Part shown: in pieces, positions 1-9,554 of the stretch
Position numbering within the stretch: the stretch's first letter is position 1
Layout: each line of letters starts with the position of its first letter
From: Rhodanobacter sp. 7MK24
GTDB taxonomy: Bacteria > Pseudomonadota > Gammaproteobacteria > Xanthomonadales > Rhodanobacteraceae
Direction of reading: 5' to 3'
DNA: 64,000 nucleotides
Assembly (NCBI RefSeq): GCF_014842995.1
Contig: NZ_JACYXL010000002.1
Span: 62,001-126,000 of the forward strand
Notes under the pieces: generated by a model
Seen by the model: the letters and a program-made list of their open reading frames with translations, nothing else
Database searches by the model: none
Told to the model about the DNA's origin: nothing
Program-made: the position numbers and the translations under genes

Positions 1-103
1 AGGCAGGCTCGGTGCAGGCACCGGCATCGCCAGCTGCAGACAGGACCGGCCAACCAGCAGGAAATTAGGGCCCGTTCGTTCCTTCGAACTTCGAGACGAT
101 CGC

Positions 104-679
104 ATGACCAAACTTGAGTCGATGAAAGCATCAGCCGCCGCGAGCGTGGTCTTAGGAACGGTCCTGCTGCTGGCATGCCATACGGTCGTCGCCTCGTCCG
201 ACGGACAGGACATGGCGAAGATCGCGGCCGCCGATCAGGCGGACCGCACATCGGGGCCGAACAAGATCGACTGGGATGTCGTCGGGAAGCGCGACGCCGC
301 CCGCTGTGCCGAGGTGATGCAACTGCTGGGCTCCGGACAAATGCGCACCGCTGAAGATTTCTCCAATGCGGCGCTGGTCTTCCAGCACGGCGATTCCGTG
401 CAGGACACGCAACTGGCACTGGCATTGGCCACCGTGGCGTCCCGCATGGATCCGTCCAACCAGGCCGCCAGGCAGCTCGTGGCCGATGCCTGGGACCGCA
501 TCATGGTCCGGTCCGGCAAGCCGCAATGGTACGGAACCCAGTTCGTACGCTCAAAAACGACAGGGAAGTGGGAACTCTACCCAACCGATCCGAATGTGGT
601 GTCCGATGCACAAAGGTCGGCGATGGGCATTCCCACGCTGGAAGAGGACAAGGCGCACCTGGCCGAAATCAACAAGTGA
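104..679 (+). CDS. Small exported protein, DUF6624-like
   Basis: 191-residue protein with a hydrophobic N-terminal segment (about residues 12-28) that looks like a signal peptide. The LLAC at residues 22-25 is close to a lipobox, so it may be a lipoprotein. The body carries a conserved-looking stretch with QHGD near residue 95 and a YGTQF motif near residue 143, which resembles proteins grouped as DUF6624; that assignment is from memory of the family pattern. No catalytic residues are recognisable. A second ATG at 122 gives a more typical signal peptide (MKAS start), so the true start may be there. It lies just upstream of cca, with about 60 bases between stop and start. Function unknown. Confidence 0.65.
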   Translation: MTKLESMKASAAASVVLGTVLLLACHTVVASSDGQDMAKIAAADQADRTSGPNKIDWDVVGKRDAARCAEVMQLLGSGQMRTAEDFSNAALVFQHGDSVQDTQLALALATVASRMDPSNQAARQLVADAWDRIMVRSGKPQWYGTQFVRSKTTGKWELYPTDPNVVSDAQRSAMGIPTLEEDKAHLAEINK

Positions 680-738
680 CCCGATAGCGGCTCCGGACCG
701 CGCATCGGGTGCCGGCGCGCCATGCCACAATCCCTTCC

Positions 739-1968
739 ATGCGCATCTATCTCGTCGGCGGCGCGGTCCGCGACAAGTTGCTGGGAAGGCCGGAGGGCGA
801 CCGCGATTACGTGGTGACGGATGCGCACCCGGACGATCTGCTGGCTCTGGGTTATCGACCGGTGGGCAAAGACTTTCCCGTATTCCTGCACCCGCAGACC
901 GGCGAGGAATACGCGCTGGCGCGCACCGAGCGCAAGAGCGGGCACGGCTACCACGGCTTCCTGTTCCAGGCCGATCCGTCGGTGACGCTGGAACAGGATC
1001 TGGCGCGGCGCGACCTCACCATCAATGCCATCGCGCAGGACGAAGACGGCACGCTGATCGACCCTTACGGCGGCACGCGCGACATCGAGGCGCGCGTGCT
1101 GCGCCATGTCTCGCCGGCCTTCGCGGAAGACCCCGTACGCCTGCTGCGTGTGGCGCGCTTTGCCGCACGCTTCGCGCCGCTGGGTTTCCGCGTGGCTGAC
1201 GAGACGATGGCGTTGCTGCGGCATATGGTGGCCGAGGGCGAGGTGGATCACCTGGTACCCGAACGGGTGTGGGCGGAGACGCGCAAGGCGCTGAACGAGC
1301 TGCAGCCTTCCGCCTTCCTGCGCGTGCTGCGCGAAGCGGGAGCGCTGCGCATACTGTTTCCCGAAGTCGATGCTTTGTACGGCGTACCGCAACGCGCCGA
1401 GTTCCATCCCGAGATCGACACCGGCGTTCATGTGGAAATGGTGCTGGATGCGGCGGCGGCGATTGCGCCGGGCGACGACCTGGTGGGTTTTTGCGCACTC
1501 ACCCACGATCTCGGCAAGGCGCTGACGCCGGCCGACGAACTGCCGCGCCACGTGATGCACGAGCAGCGCGGCGTCGCGCCGCTACGCACGCTGGCAGCGC
1601 GACTGAAGGTGCCCGCCGAACATGCCACCCTGGCCGAACTGGTGTGCCGCGAACACCTCAATGCGCATCGCGCGCTGGAATTGAAGCCGGCCACGGTGCT
1701 GAAGCTGCTCGCCGTGCTGGATGCGCTGCGCCGGCCCGAGCGACTGGAAACCTTCCTCGCCGCCTGCCTCGCCGACAAGCGTGGCCGCCTGGGTCACGAG
1801 CATGACGATTACCCGCAGGCCACGTATCTGCGGCAAGCCCGCGAGGCCGCAGCAGCGGTGACCGCGGCGCCGTTCGTGGCGCAAGGACTGGCTGGCCCGG
1901 CGATAGGTGTGGCGATGGAACAGGCGCGCGTCGCGGCGATCGCCAAAATGAAACTATGTAACATCTAA
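739..1968 (+). CDS. cca: CCA-adding enzyme (tRNA nucleotidyltransferase)
   Basis: Adds or repairs the 3'-terminal CCA of tRNAs in the cytoplasm without a template. The nucleotidyltransferase signature GGAVRD is at residues 7-12, followed by the metal-binding D-x-D pair at residues 21 and 23. [11 protein letters not shown] block lies near residue 92. A THDLGKA motif in the C-terminal half marks the HD phosphohydrolase domain of the E. coli-type enzyme. The length of 410 residues matches that subfamily (about 412). An in-frame ATG at 709 lies upstream, but the one at 739 begins the conserved MRIYLVGG motif and is preferred. The neighbours show no obvious functional link. Confidence 0.96.
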   Translation: MRIYLVGGAVRDKLLGRPEGDRDYVVTDAHPDDLLALGYRPVGKDFPVFLHPQTGEEYALARTERKSGHGYHGFLFQADPSVTLEQDLARRDLTINAIAQDEDGTLIDPYGGTRDIEARVLRHVSPAFAEDPVRLLRVARFAARFAPLGFRVADETMALLRHMVAEGEVDHLVPERVWAETRKALNELQPSAFLRVLREAGALRILFPEVDALYGVPQRAEFHPEIDTGVHVEMVLDAAAAIAPGDDLVGFCALTHDLGKALTPADELPRHVMHEQRGVAPLRTLAARLKVPAEHATLAELVCREHLNAHRALELKPATVLKLLAVLDALRRPERLETFLAACLADKRGRLGHEHDDYPQATYLRQAREAAAAVTAAPFVAQGLAGPAIGVAMEQARVAAIAKMKLCNI

Positions 1969-2042
1969 GCCGATGCGGGTATAACGCCTTCGGGACGCCA
2001 GCCCGTGCCGTTCCTCCGTTTCCCTGCCGTCTGGAGCTGACC

Positions 2043-4220
2043 GTGCCGCGCGCCCTGTTTTCCCCGTCTCCGCTGCGCCAGCGTTTCCGCCCCCTGTGGT
2101 GGCTGGGCGTCGCCTTCCTCGTGATCTGCTTTGTCACTCGTGTCGCGTTGCTGGTGATGTCGGGCGGCAACGTGTCACCGAACCCGGTGAACTGGCTGTA
2201 TGCGTTCGGCGTGGGCCTGGGCTACGACCTGATCACCTTCGTGTACCTGGCATGGCCGATGGTCCTGTTCCTGTGGCTGGTGCCGACGCGGCGCGCGCCC
2301 GTCGCTGGTGCAAGCCGCTGGCTGGCTTATCTCGTCGGCATGGCAGTGCTGTACGCGGCCACGCTGGGCGTGTGCTTCCTGCTGTGGCATGTGCACGTGC
2401 ACGAGTCGTGGCCGATCCTCGCGGTGTTCCTGTTCTTCCTGCCGATGCCGGCGTTGGCGTACAACCGCGCCAGCGGCCAGTGGGGGCTGTATGTCCTCGG
2501 ACTGGTGCTGTTGTACGGCCTGCTGTTCGTGGCAGCGTCGGAGCTGGTGTTCTGGAACGAGTTCAGCTCGCGCTTCAACTTCATCGCGGTGGACTATCTC
2601 GTCTACACCACCGAGGTGATCGGCAACATCCGCGAGTCCTACCCGATCGGCACCTGGCTGGCGCTGCTGGTGGTGGTGGCACTGGTGGCCTTCGTGCTGA
2701 GCCGGCGCGGTCTGCGCGCGCGCGACGACGGCAGCACGCTGTGGCAGCGTGCCCGCGTGCCGCTGGTGTGGCTGCTGCTCACCGTGATCTCGGTGGCCTG
2801 GGTGAACGGCGAGATGAAGGACCGCACCACCAACAACTACGTCAACGAACTGGCCGGCAACGGCATCTACCAGTTCTTCGCCGCCTTCCGCAGCAGCCAT
2901 CTCGAATACAAGAAGTTCTACCAGTCGCTGCCCGACGACGAGGCGTTCAAGCTGCTGCGCGAACAGCTCAAGGCGCCGAATGCCACTTTCACCAGCAACG
3001 ACCCGCGCGACCTCACCCGCGCGATCCGCGCGGCAGGACCGGAGAAGCATCTCAACGTGGTGCTGATCAGCGTGGAAAGCCTGTCCGGCGACTACCTCGG
3101 TACCTTCGGCAACAAGCAGGGCCTGACGCCCTTCCTCGACTCGCTGGTGGACAAGAGCATCTTCTTCGACAATCTCTACGCCAACGGCACACGCACGGTG
3201 CGCGGGCTGGAGGCGTTGTCGCTGTCGGTGCCGCCCACGCCGGGCGACTCGCTGATACGCGAGCACGGCAACGAAGATCTGTTCTCGCTGGCCGACATCT
3301 TCAACGATCGCGGCTACGAGTCGGAGTTCGTGTACGGCGGCTACGGCTACTTCGACAACATGAACTACTTCTTCAGCCACAACGGCTACAAGACGGTGGA
3401 CCGCGGCGCCATCGCGCCGGGCACGCCGATCCACAGCCAGAACGTGTGGGGCGTGGCCGACGAAGATCTCTACACGCTGGCCCTCAAGCAGATGGACGAG
3501 GCGCATGCCGCCGGGAAGCCGTTTTTCCTGCACATCATGACCACTTCCAACCACCGCCCGTACACCTACCCGGCGGGCCGCGTGAAGTGGCAGGCGCCGT
3601 CGCGACCCGGGTCGGTGGCTTACACCGACTGGTCGATCGAGGACTTCATCAAGCGTGCGCAGGCAAAGCCTTATTTCGCCGACACGGTGTTCGTGATCAC
3701 CGCCGACCACTGCGCTTCCAGCGCAGGCAAGACCAGCATCCCGATCAACCACTACCACATCCCGTTGTGGATCTACGCGCCGCAGCAGTTCAAGCCGCAG
3801 CGCGTGGAAACCCTGCTGGGCCAGCTCGACATCCCGCCCACCTTGCTCGGCCTGCTCGACTTCAGCTATCGCTCGCGCTTCTTCGGCCAGGACGTGTTCC
3901 AGATCGCCCCCGAGCAAGGCCATGCGTTGCCCGGCACCTACGAGAAGCTGGGCTACGTGCATGGCGACACGCTCACCATCCTCGAACCGCGCAAGCGCCT
4001 CGAGCAGCTGAAGCCGAATTTCGCCACCGGCGATGCCACGCCCGTGGTGCCGGTGAAGCAGGACCTGGTGAATACCGCGATCGCGTACTACCAGGTGGCC
4101 AGTGATCTCTTCAAGGATGGCGGATTGAAGCTGCGCGCGGACGACAATGCGAAGGTCGAGCCGCTGCCGGCAGCGGCGGCCACGATTGCTGCGCCGGCAC
4201 CGGTCACGAGCGTTCAATAG
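2043..4220 (+). CDS. LTA synthase-family membrane sulfatase / phosphoglycerol transferase
   Basis: 725-residue inner-membrane enzyme starting at GTG. The N-terminal ~270 residues hold about five hydrophobic membrane segments, followed by a periplasmic alkaline-phosphatase-fold domain. Metal and nucleophile signatures are visible: SVESLSGDY near residue 343, a GTRTVRG block near 381-387 whose Thr is the expected nucleophile, a SNHRPY block, and ITADHC in the distal part. Members of this family (LtaS, OpgB, and related enzymes) move phosphoglycerol or phosphoethanolamine groups onto envelope glycans or lipids. In this Gram-negative setting an osmoregulated-glucan or LPS-modifying role is likely, but the substrate cannot be read from sequence. 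The gene is monocistronic and ends at a clear bidirectional terminator shared with the convergent hydrolase. Confidence 0.88.
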   Translation: MPRALFSPSPLRQRFRPLWWLGVAFLVICFVTRVALLVMSGGNVSPNPVNWLYAFGVGLGYDLITFVYLAWPMVLFLWLVPTRRAPVAGASRWLAYLVGMAVLYAATLGVCFLLWHVHVHESWPILAVFLFFLPMPALAYNRASGQWGLYVLGLVLLYGLLFVAASELVFWNEFSSRFNFIAVDYLVYTTEVIGNIRESYPIGTWLALLVVVALVAFVLSRRGLRARDDGSTLWQRARVPLVWLLLTVISVAWVNGEMKDRTTNNYVNELAGNGIYQFFAAFRSSHLEYKKFYQSLPDDEAFKLLREQLKAPNATFTSNDPRDLTRAIRAAGPEKHLNVVLISVESLSGDYLGTFGNKQGLTPFLDSLVDKSIFFDNLYANGTRTVRGLEALSLSVPPTPGDSLIREHGNEDLFSLADIFNDRGYESEFVYGGYGYFDNMNYFFSHNGYKTVDRGAIAPGTPIHSQNVWGVADEDLYTLALKQMDEAHAAGKPFFLHIMTTSNHRPYTYPAGRVKWQAPSRPGSVAYTDWSIEDFIKRAQAKPYFADTVFVITADHCASSAGKTSIPINHYHIPLWIYAPQQFKPQRVETLLGQLDIPPTLLGLLDFSYRSRFFGQDVFQIAPEQGHALPGTYEKLGYVHGDTLTILEPRKRLEQLKPNFATGDATPVVPVKQDLVNTAIAYYQVASDLFKDGGLKLRADDNAKVEPLPAAAATIAAPAPVTSVQ

Positions 4221-4243
4221 CGATCACCGCGCACTCGCGCTCA

Positions 4244-4269
4244 ACTCACACCCGCAACCGGGTGTGAGT
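4244..4269. terminator. Bidirectional intrinsic terminator candidate
   Basis: A perfect 11-bp inverted repeat (ACTCACACCCG / CGGGTGTGAGT) with a CAAC loop sits in the 55-base gap between the convergent sulfatase and hydrolase genes. The flanking sequence is only weakly T-rich on either strand, so termination strength is uncertain. Confidence 0.75.
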
Positions 4270-4275
4270 GCGTCG

Positions 4276-5385
4276 CTAATTCTTGTGCACTTCGAGTCCG
4301 GCTTGAGGCGCTGCCATACGCACCCGGACTTTCCGGACAACGTCCGTTACCGCACGCACGACCACGTCGGGAGCATACGTCTGCAGGTACTCCGACTTGC
4401 TGTCGACAAGGATCTGCCGGCCTTGCGTGGAGTACGCGGCCATGGCGGCCTCGTTGGCCAGCATCGCCTTCGTGACTTTGGCCCGTTGCGAGGGGGGTAG
4501 CCCGCCAAGCTCATTCGTGCCGCTCAGCACGATGATCGGCTTGTCGCCGAAATCGAAGTGAAGGCGCTGGAAGGCCAGTTCGGCATCCGACAAATCCCTG
4601 TCGGGTGGCGGATCGGTGTCCTGTGTCTCGGTCGATATCGCTTCCTGCTCGGAAGGACGAGCCAACTGCGCGTCGAGCAGTCGATGAAGCGCCGGATCGG
4701 CGTTCGGCGGATTGTCCATGCAGTCCGGGTAACGCGCTGGCGTCTTGTTCAAGGCACCCCTCTGCGCCAGGGCCACGCAAGTACGTGCCTGCCCGATCTC
4801 GTTCCGGGTACCGGCGCGCCACTGATCCAGCCACGGCTGGTCGAGGACTTTTCTGGCCGCTTCATCCAGGCCGAAACTGTCCGGGTCGATCAACACCAGG
4901 CCCGCGACTTCCCGCGGGAAGTCTGCGGCGTAAAGAGCGGCATACAGGCCACCGTTGGAATGCCCCACCAGGACGACTGGCAAAGGTATCGAAGCCTGCC
5001 TGATCAGCGCATGCAGGTCATTCGCCACATGGAAAGCGGTACTGGGACCCACAGAAGGGTCGCTGAAGCCCATGCCCGCACGGTCGTAGCTGCAGACGCG
5101 CGTGACGTCAGCCAGACGTCCTTGCACGCGCCGAAAACTCAGGTCGTCATCCCCCAGGCCGGCTTCGAGGATGACCACAGGTGTTCCCGCGCCCATGCAA
5201 AACAAATTCAGGCGACGACCATCCGGTAGCGGGATCAGGGTCTGTGCATGCTCATAGGCTGACGCCGGCACGTCCGTGACTGCGGTTCGAGGCACGGTAG
5301 TTGCGGCATCGGACGACCCGGCCCACAGCGCAATCGAAACGGTCCACGTGGCCAGAAGAATTCGCGCACGAGACGTATCGTGCAT
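4276..5385 (-). CDS. Exported alpha/beta hydrolase, last gene of the tat operon
   Basis: 369-residue alpha/beta-fold hydrolase with an N-terminal signal peptide (hydrophobic core about residues 9-22, Ala-rich cleavage region near 28) and no twin-arginine motif. The nucleophile elbow GHSNGG gives the catalytic Ser. A YDRAGMGFSD block and a LIDPDS block fit the fold. Its start codon overlaps the tatC stop by one base (TGATG), indicating translational coupling and the last position in the tatABC transcript. The reading frame stays open upstream through tatC, but those codons are a shadow of tatC. The substrate is unknown; esterase, lactonase or epoxide-hydrolase activities are all possible. The tat linkage may be only transcriptional. 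Confidence 0.85.
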   Translation of the reverse strand: MHDTSRARILLATWTVSIALWAGSSDAATTVPRTAVTDVPASAYEHAQTLIPLPDGRRLNLFCMGAGTPVVILEAGLGDDDLSFRRVQGRLADVTRVCSYDRAGMGFSDPSVGPSTAFHVANDLHALIRQASIPLPVVLVGHSNGGLYAALYAADFPREVAGLVLIDPDSFGLDEAARKVLDQPWLDQWRAGTRNEIGQARTCVALAQRGALNKTPARYPDCMDNPPNADPALHRLLDAQLARPSEQEAISTETQDTDPPPDRDLSDAELAFQRLHFDFGDKPIIVLSGTNELGGLPPSQRAKVTKAMLANEAAMAAYSTQGRQILVDSKSEYLQTYAPDVVVRAVTDVVRKVRVRMAAPQAGLEVHKN

Positions 5386-6140
5386 CAATCCGCCACCTTC
5401 TTCGGCAGCAGCCAGCGCACCGCCAGGATGCCCAGCTCGTAGAGCAGGCACATCGGTATCGCCAGCATGATCATCGAGGTGATGTCCGGCGGCGTGATCA
5501 GCGCGGCCACCGCGAACGCGCCCACGATGGCGTAGCGCCGAGCGTTGCGCAGCTTGGCGATGTCCACGAGGCCCACCGCGGCGAGAATCACCACCGCCAC
5601 CGGCACCTCGAAACACAGGCCGAAGGCGAAGAACATCAGCATCACGAAGTCGAGGTAATGCGTGATGTCGGTCATCATCTCCACGCCGGCGGGAGTTACC
5701 GCGGTAAGGAAACGGAATGCCGCCGGCAGCACCAGAAAATACGCAAATGCGCAGCCGCAGTAGAACAACACCAGGGTGGCGACCAGCAGCGGCCGTGCCA
5801 GGCGCTTCTCGTGCTTGTACAAGCCGGGACTGACGAAGGCCCACAACTGGTAGAGGATCACCGGCATGCTGATGAACAGCGCGGCGTAGAAAGCCAGCTT
5901 CAGCGGCGTGATGAAGGGGCTGGCCACTTCGGTGGCGATCAGGTGCGCACCCTGCGGCAGGCGTGCCACCAGCGGCGCGGCCAGCTCCGAATACAGGCGG
6001 TTGGCGAACGGCACCAGCGCCACCAGCACCAGCAGCACGGCGGCGATGGCCTTGAGCAGGCGCGAACGCAGCTCGATCAGGTGCGAGAACAGACCCTGCT
6101 GCAGGTCGTCGCCGAGGTTGTCGGGCTCAGTGGCCGCCAT
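5385..6140 (-). CDS. tatC: Sec-independent protein translocase subunit TatC
   Basis: Multispanning core of the twin-arginine translocase, which recognises the RR signal peptides of folded exported proteins together with TatB. The 251-residue product shows six hydrophobic segments. It has the conserved N-terminal HLIELRSRLLKA block near residues 20-31, the cytoplasmic face that contacts signal peptides, and the family's GLCFEVPV motif in the middle. It overlaps tatB by 14 bases and the downstream hydrolase by one base. Length is normal for the family (about 250-260). Confidence 0.97.
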   Translation of the reverse strand: MAATEPDNLGDDLQQGLFSHLIELRSRLLKAIAAVLLVLVALVPFANRLYSELAAPLVARLPQGAHLIATEVASPFITPLKLAFYAALFISMPVILYQLWAFVSPGLYKHEKRLARPLLVATLVLFYCGCAFAYFLVLPAAFRFLTAVTPAGVEMMTDITHYLDFVMLMFFAFGLCFEVPVAVVILAAVGLVDIAKLRNARRYAIVGAFAVAALITPPDITSMIMLAIPMCLLYELGILAVRWLLPKKVAD

Positions 6141-6540
6141 GCGCCGGCTCCTTCGCTTCCACGGCAGCCGGTGGGTCGCCCAGCGGCAATGACGCCTGCG
6201 CCTGGGGAGGTATTTCCTCGGTGGTCGGCAACGACACGGGCGCGGCCGCGGACTTCAGCGTCTCCGCCGCTTCCTCCATCGGCTGGCGCACCTGTTGCAC
6301 GCTTTCCTCGAGCTCGCTCTGCGCGGCTTCGGCGCGCGCAGCAGCCTCGCGAGCAACCCGCTTGATCTCTTCCACTTCCAGTTCGCGCTCCACTTCGGCG
6401 CGCACGCTGTCCCAGCCGTTGCGCACGCGGCGCAGCAATGCACCTGCCGTGCGCGCCGCGCCGGGCAGCTTTTCGGGGCCAAGCACGATCAACGCGACCA
6501 GCGCGAGCAGTACCAGCTTGCCGAAGCTGATCTCGATCAT
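6127..6540 (-). CDS. tatB: Sec-independent protein translocase subunit TatB
   Basis: 137 residues. A single N-terminal transmembrane helix (residues about 3-20, starting MIEISFGKLV) is followed by the GPEKLPGAART hinge and amphipathic helix typical of TatB, with a Glu in the membrane-start region. The charged, Ala/Glu-rich C-terminal half is probably helical, and the tail is Pro-rich. TatB forms the receptor complex with TatC. The gene sits 21 bases after tatA and overlaps tatC by 14 bases. Confidence 0.95.
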   Translation of the reverse strand: MIEISFGKLVLLALVALIVLGPEKLPGAARTAGALLRRVRNGWDSVRAEVERELEVEEIKRVAREAAARAEAAQSELEESVQQVRQPMEEAAETLKSAAAPVSLPTTEEIPPQAQASLPLGDPPAAVEAKEPAHGGH

Positions 6541-6561
6541 TGCCGCAAAACCCGGCCGCGC

Positions 6562-6810
6562 TTACTTCGACTCGTGCGAGTCGCGCTGATCCTGCGTGCT
6601 GGTGCTCGCCGACGACGGCGGCGGATCGGCGCGCAACTGTTCCTTTGTCTTTTCCTTCTCGTTCTCGCCTTCGTCACCGTGCATGGCCTTCTTGAAGCCG
6701 CGCACGGCGTTGCCGAGATCCGAGCCGACGTTGCCGATCTTCTTGGTACCGAAGATCAGCAGCACGATGACCAGGAGCAGGAGCCAATGCCAGATGCTGT
6801 CAAAACCCAT
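6562..6810 (-). CDS. tatA: Sec-independent protein translocase subunit TatA
   Basis: 82 residues with one N-terminal membrane helix (about residues 6-20), an FGTKKIGN hinge at about 20-27 and an amphipathic helix with the diagnostic [11 protein letters not shown] pattern. A hydrophilic Lys/Glu-rich tail follows. TatA oligomers form the size-adjustable translocation path. It is the first gene of the tatABC-hydrolase operon, and the promoter should lie in the 69 bases between it and the SYLF gene. Confidence 0.95.
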   Translation of the reverse strand: MGFDSIWHWLLLLVIVLLIFGTKKIGNVGSDLGNAVRGFKKAMHGDEGENEKEKTKEQLRADPPPSSASTSTQDQRDSHESK

Positions 6811-6879
6811 GATGTTCCTCGAGGCGCTTCGGGGCGGAAACGGCTCCGCCCGCGAACCGCCGATCTTCGCACAAGGCGG

Positions 6880-7575
6880 TCAGCGTGAAGTGTACTCTTC
6901 CAGCGTGTCGCGGAACTTCACCACGTCCGGCGAAACATTGCTCACTCCGCCCTCGAAGATACGCCGCGGCGTGATGCCGGCTCCGTACACCGCCGCATTG
7001 GCGTCCTGGTCGATCTTCAGCACCGAGCCGTCCAGCGCCACGCCGGCGAACAGGCCGCGCGCGCGCGAATAGGAGTAGATCTCCGCCTTCAGTTGCTGGT
7101 CGGTGGCGGCCGAGGCGGTGCGGCCCACCGGACCGGCCGCGGCACTGGCGTCGGCGCCGATGGTGAATTTGCCGTTGACGATGGAATCCACGCCGCGCTG
7201 GGTGCGGAACACCAGGATCACGTCGGTGGAAGAGACGCCGATCTGGAAGCCGACGCTGCCTCCTCCGAAGGAGATGAAGCTGGGGTTGGACCAGGTGCCG
7301 TCCGGGCTCTTCACCGAGACCAGCCCTTCGCCGCGGCGGCCGCCGAACACGAAGCCGACCTTCAGCACGTCGGGAATGACCGCGATCGCCTTCGCGTCCC
7401 TGAGCAGATCGCTCGGAATGGACTTGTCCGGTGCCTGCTCGATCTCGTTCAACACGCGTACCGCGGCCTGCGCGCGCATCTGCGGCGTGTCGTCGTCGGC
7501 GTGCACGGCCATGGCCGGCAGCAGGAGGGCCGCGACTGGCAGCATGAAGCGATACAGAGATGTCTTCTTGAACAT
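6880..7575 (-). CDS. Exported SYLF (Ysc84) domain protein
   Basis: 231-residue protein with a classical signal peptide (MFKKTSLYRF start, Ala-x-Ala cleavage near residue 26). It is followed by one SYLF/Ysc84-type domain with the family's GFVFGGRRGEG block, an FGGGSVGFQIG block and a long Gly/Ala-rich segment. Eukaryotic SYLF domains bind phosphoinositides. Bacterial exported versions are uncharacterised but presumed lipid-binding. The frame stays open far upstream, but ATG at 7575 is the only start giving a signal peptide. It is divergent from hemH, with 72 bases between the start codons. Confidence 0.9.
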   Translation of the reverse strand: MFKKTSLYRFMLPVAALLLPAMAVHADDDTPQMRAQAAVRVLNEIEQAPDKSIPSDLLRDAKAIAVIPDVLKVGFVFGGRRGEGLVSVKSPDGTWSNPSFISFGGGSVGFQIGVSSTDVILVFRTQRGVDSIVNGKFTIGADASAAAGPVGRTASAATDQQLKAEIYSYSRARGLFAGVALDGSVLKIDQDANAAVYGAGITPRRIFEGGVSNVSPDVVKFRDTLEEYTSR

Positions 7576-7647
7576 GACCAGCTCCGTCGTGGGGTGGGAA
7601 GGGGGCGCTTGTGGCAGACTCGCGGCAGTTTTGTCGCCAGCACCAGA

Positions 7648-8682
7648 ATGCCTAGCCACGACCACTATACCGGCCCCGCCAGCCGTTCCGCCCACGCTGC
7701 CGTGGCATCCGTTCAGACTGCCGTGCTGCTGGTGAACCTCGGCACGCCCGCTGCGCCCACGGCCAAGGCGCTGCGACCCTGGCTCGCCGAATTCCTGTCC
7801 GACCCGCGCGTGATCGACTATCCGCGCTGGAAGTGGTGGCCGATCCTGCACGGCGTGATCCTGCGCCTGCGGCCGCGGCGTTCCGCGCACGCCTATGCGC
7901 GCATCTGGGATGCGCAAGGCTCCCCGTTGCGCTGGCACAGCGAAGCCTTGGCGAAGGCGCTGCAGGCCGAACTGGGGCCGGGGGTGCGCGTGGCATTGGC
8001 GATGCGCTATGGCGAACCGTCGGTGGCTTCCACCATCGAACAATTGCAACGCGAAGGCGCGCGTCACCTGCTGGTGTTGCCGCTGTATCCGCAATATTCC
8101 GCCACCTCCACCGGCTCGGTGATCGACGCGGTGGGCGATGCGATGAAGGCACTGCGCTGGCCGCCGGAATTGCGCCTGGTCAACGACTACCACGCGGATC
8201 CGGGGCACATCGAAGCGCTGGCCACGAGCATCGAAAGCTGGTGGGTCCAACACGGCCGTGGCGACAGGTTGCTGCTCTCCTTCCACGGCGTCCCCGAACG
8301 CTATGCGCAGCTGGGCGACCCCTATGCCGAGCAATGCCGCACGACTACGCGCCTGCTGCGCGAACGGCTGCGGCTGGACGAATCGCAGCTGCTGTTGAGC
8401 TTCCAGTCGCGCGTGGGCCGCGAACGCTGGCTGGAACCCTACACCGACGCCACCGTGCGCCGACTCGCTGGCGAAGGCGTGCGCAAACTCGACGTGGCGT
8501 GCCCGGGCTTTGCGGTGGATTGCCTCGAGACGCTGGAAGAAATTGCCATGCAGAACCGTGATTTCTTCGCTGCCGCCGGAGGCGAGAGCCTGCGCTACAT
8601 CCCTGCGCTCAACGACAATGCAGAACAGGTGCGCAGCCTTGCCGCATTGGCACGACGGCATCTGCAGGGCTGGCCGGCGTGA
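7648..8682 (+). CDS. hemH: Ferrochelatase
   Basis: Inserts Fe2+ into protoporphyrin IX, the last step of protoheme synthesis. The 344-residue product has the N-terminal VLLVNLGTP motif, the YPQYSATSTGS block, the SFHGVP motif with the catalytic His, and the CPGFAVDCLETLEE block near the C-terminus. The start at 7648 (MPSHDH) gives a short N-terminal extension of about 25 residues; upstream codons are antisense to the SYLF gene. The stop overlaps the start of the next hydrolase gene (GTGA), so the two are co-translated. Confidence 0.95.
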   Translation: MPSHDHYTGPASRSAHAAVASVQTAVLLVNLGTPAAPTAKALRPWLAEFLSDPRVIDYPRWKWWPILHGVILRLRPRRSAHAYARIWDAQGSPLRWHSEALAKALQAELGPGVRVALAMRYGEPSVASTIEQLQREGARHLLVLPLYPQYSATSTGSVIDAVGDAMKALRWPPELRLVNDYHADPGHIEALATSIESWWVQHGRGDRLLLSFHGVPERYAQLGDPYAEQCRTTTRLLRERLRLDESQLLLSFQSRVGRERWLEPYTDATVRRLAGEGVRKLDVACPGFAVDCLETLEEIAMQNRDFFAAAGGESLRYIPALNDNAEQVRSLAALARRHLQGWPA

Positions 8683-9554
8683 TTGCGCCGCGCGAACGCC
8701 GCATCGCACTGCCCCATCTCACCCTCGCCGCGCTGGAGTGGGGCGATGCGTCGGCTCCGGCGCTGGTCGCGTTGCATGGCTGGCTGGACAATGGCGGCAG
8801 TTTCGCCGCCCTGGCGCCGTTGCTGGCATCGAGCTATCGCGTGATCGCGCTGGACTTGCCCGGACACGGTCACTCGGATCATCTGCCTGCCGGCGTCAGT
8901 TACCACTACCACGATCATGTGCGGGCCGTGCTAGCCGCACTCGACGCACTGGAACTGCCACGCTGCGCCCTGCTCGGCCACTCGCTGGGCGCCGGCATCG
9001 CCTCGCTGGCGGCAGCGGCCGCGCCCGCGCGCATCGAGCGCCTGCACCTGATCGAAGGGCTGGGCCCGTTGGGCGACGACGGTTCGCACACATTGCAACG
9101 CTACCGCGATGCGCTGGCGGCGCCGCCGGCGAACGGCAAGGCGCTGCGCGTGTTCCGCAGCATCGAACAGGCCGCCAGCGCGCGCGCCATCGCCAGCGGC
9201 CTGGCGGCGGAACTTGCCCGCCCCATCATCCAGCGCGGACTGTGCGAAGCCGGGAGTGGCTGGCAATGGCGCAGCGACCCGCGCCTCGTACGCCCCACCG
9301 CGGTCCGCTTGGCCGAAACGCAGATCCATGCGCTGCTCGCCGGCATCGAGGCACCTACCGCCCTGCTGCTGGCGCAACCCGCCGCACCCTACCTGCCCGC
9401 GGCAACGATGCAGGCACGCGCCGCTTGCGTGCCACGCATCGAAGTCGCGCAGATGGCTGGCGGCCACCACCTGCAGCTCGAACATCCGCAGGCGGTGGCG
9501 CAATGGGCACTGCGCCACCTCGCATCCGCCCCGCACGCCGCACCTGCTCTGTAG
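8679..9554 (+). CDS. Alpha/beta hydrolase
   Basis: 291-residue cytoplasmic alpha/beta hydrolase. The oxyanion block ALHGWLDNG is near residue 28, the nucleophile elbow GHSLGAG near residue 105, and a GGHHLQLEHP block near the C-terminus supplies the catalytic His. It starts at a GTG that overlaps the hemH stop by four bases. The family has many substrates (esters, MhpC-type C-C bonds), so no specific reaction is assigned. The gene's TAG stop is formed by the first bases of a dispersed palindromic repeat (9551-9628). Confidence 0.88.
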   Translation: MIAPRERRIALPHLTLAALEWGDASAPALVALHGWLDNGGSFAALAPLLASSYRVIALDLPGHGHSDHLPAGVSYHYHDHVRAVLAALDALELPRCALLGHSLGAGIASLAAAAAPARIERLHLIEGLGPLGDDGSHTLQRYRDALAAPPANGKALRVFRSIEQAASARAIASGLAAELARPIIQRGLCEAGSGWQWRSDPRLVRPTAVRLAETQIHALLAGIEAPTALLLAQPAAPYLPAATMQARAACVPRIEVAQMAGGHHLQLEHPQAVAQWALRHLASAPHAAPAL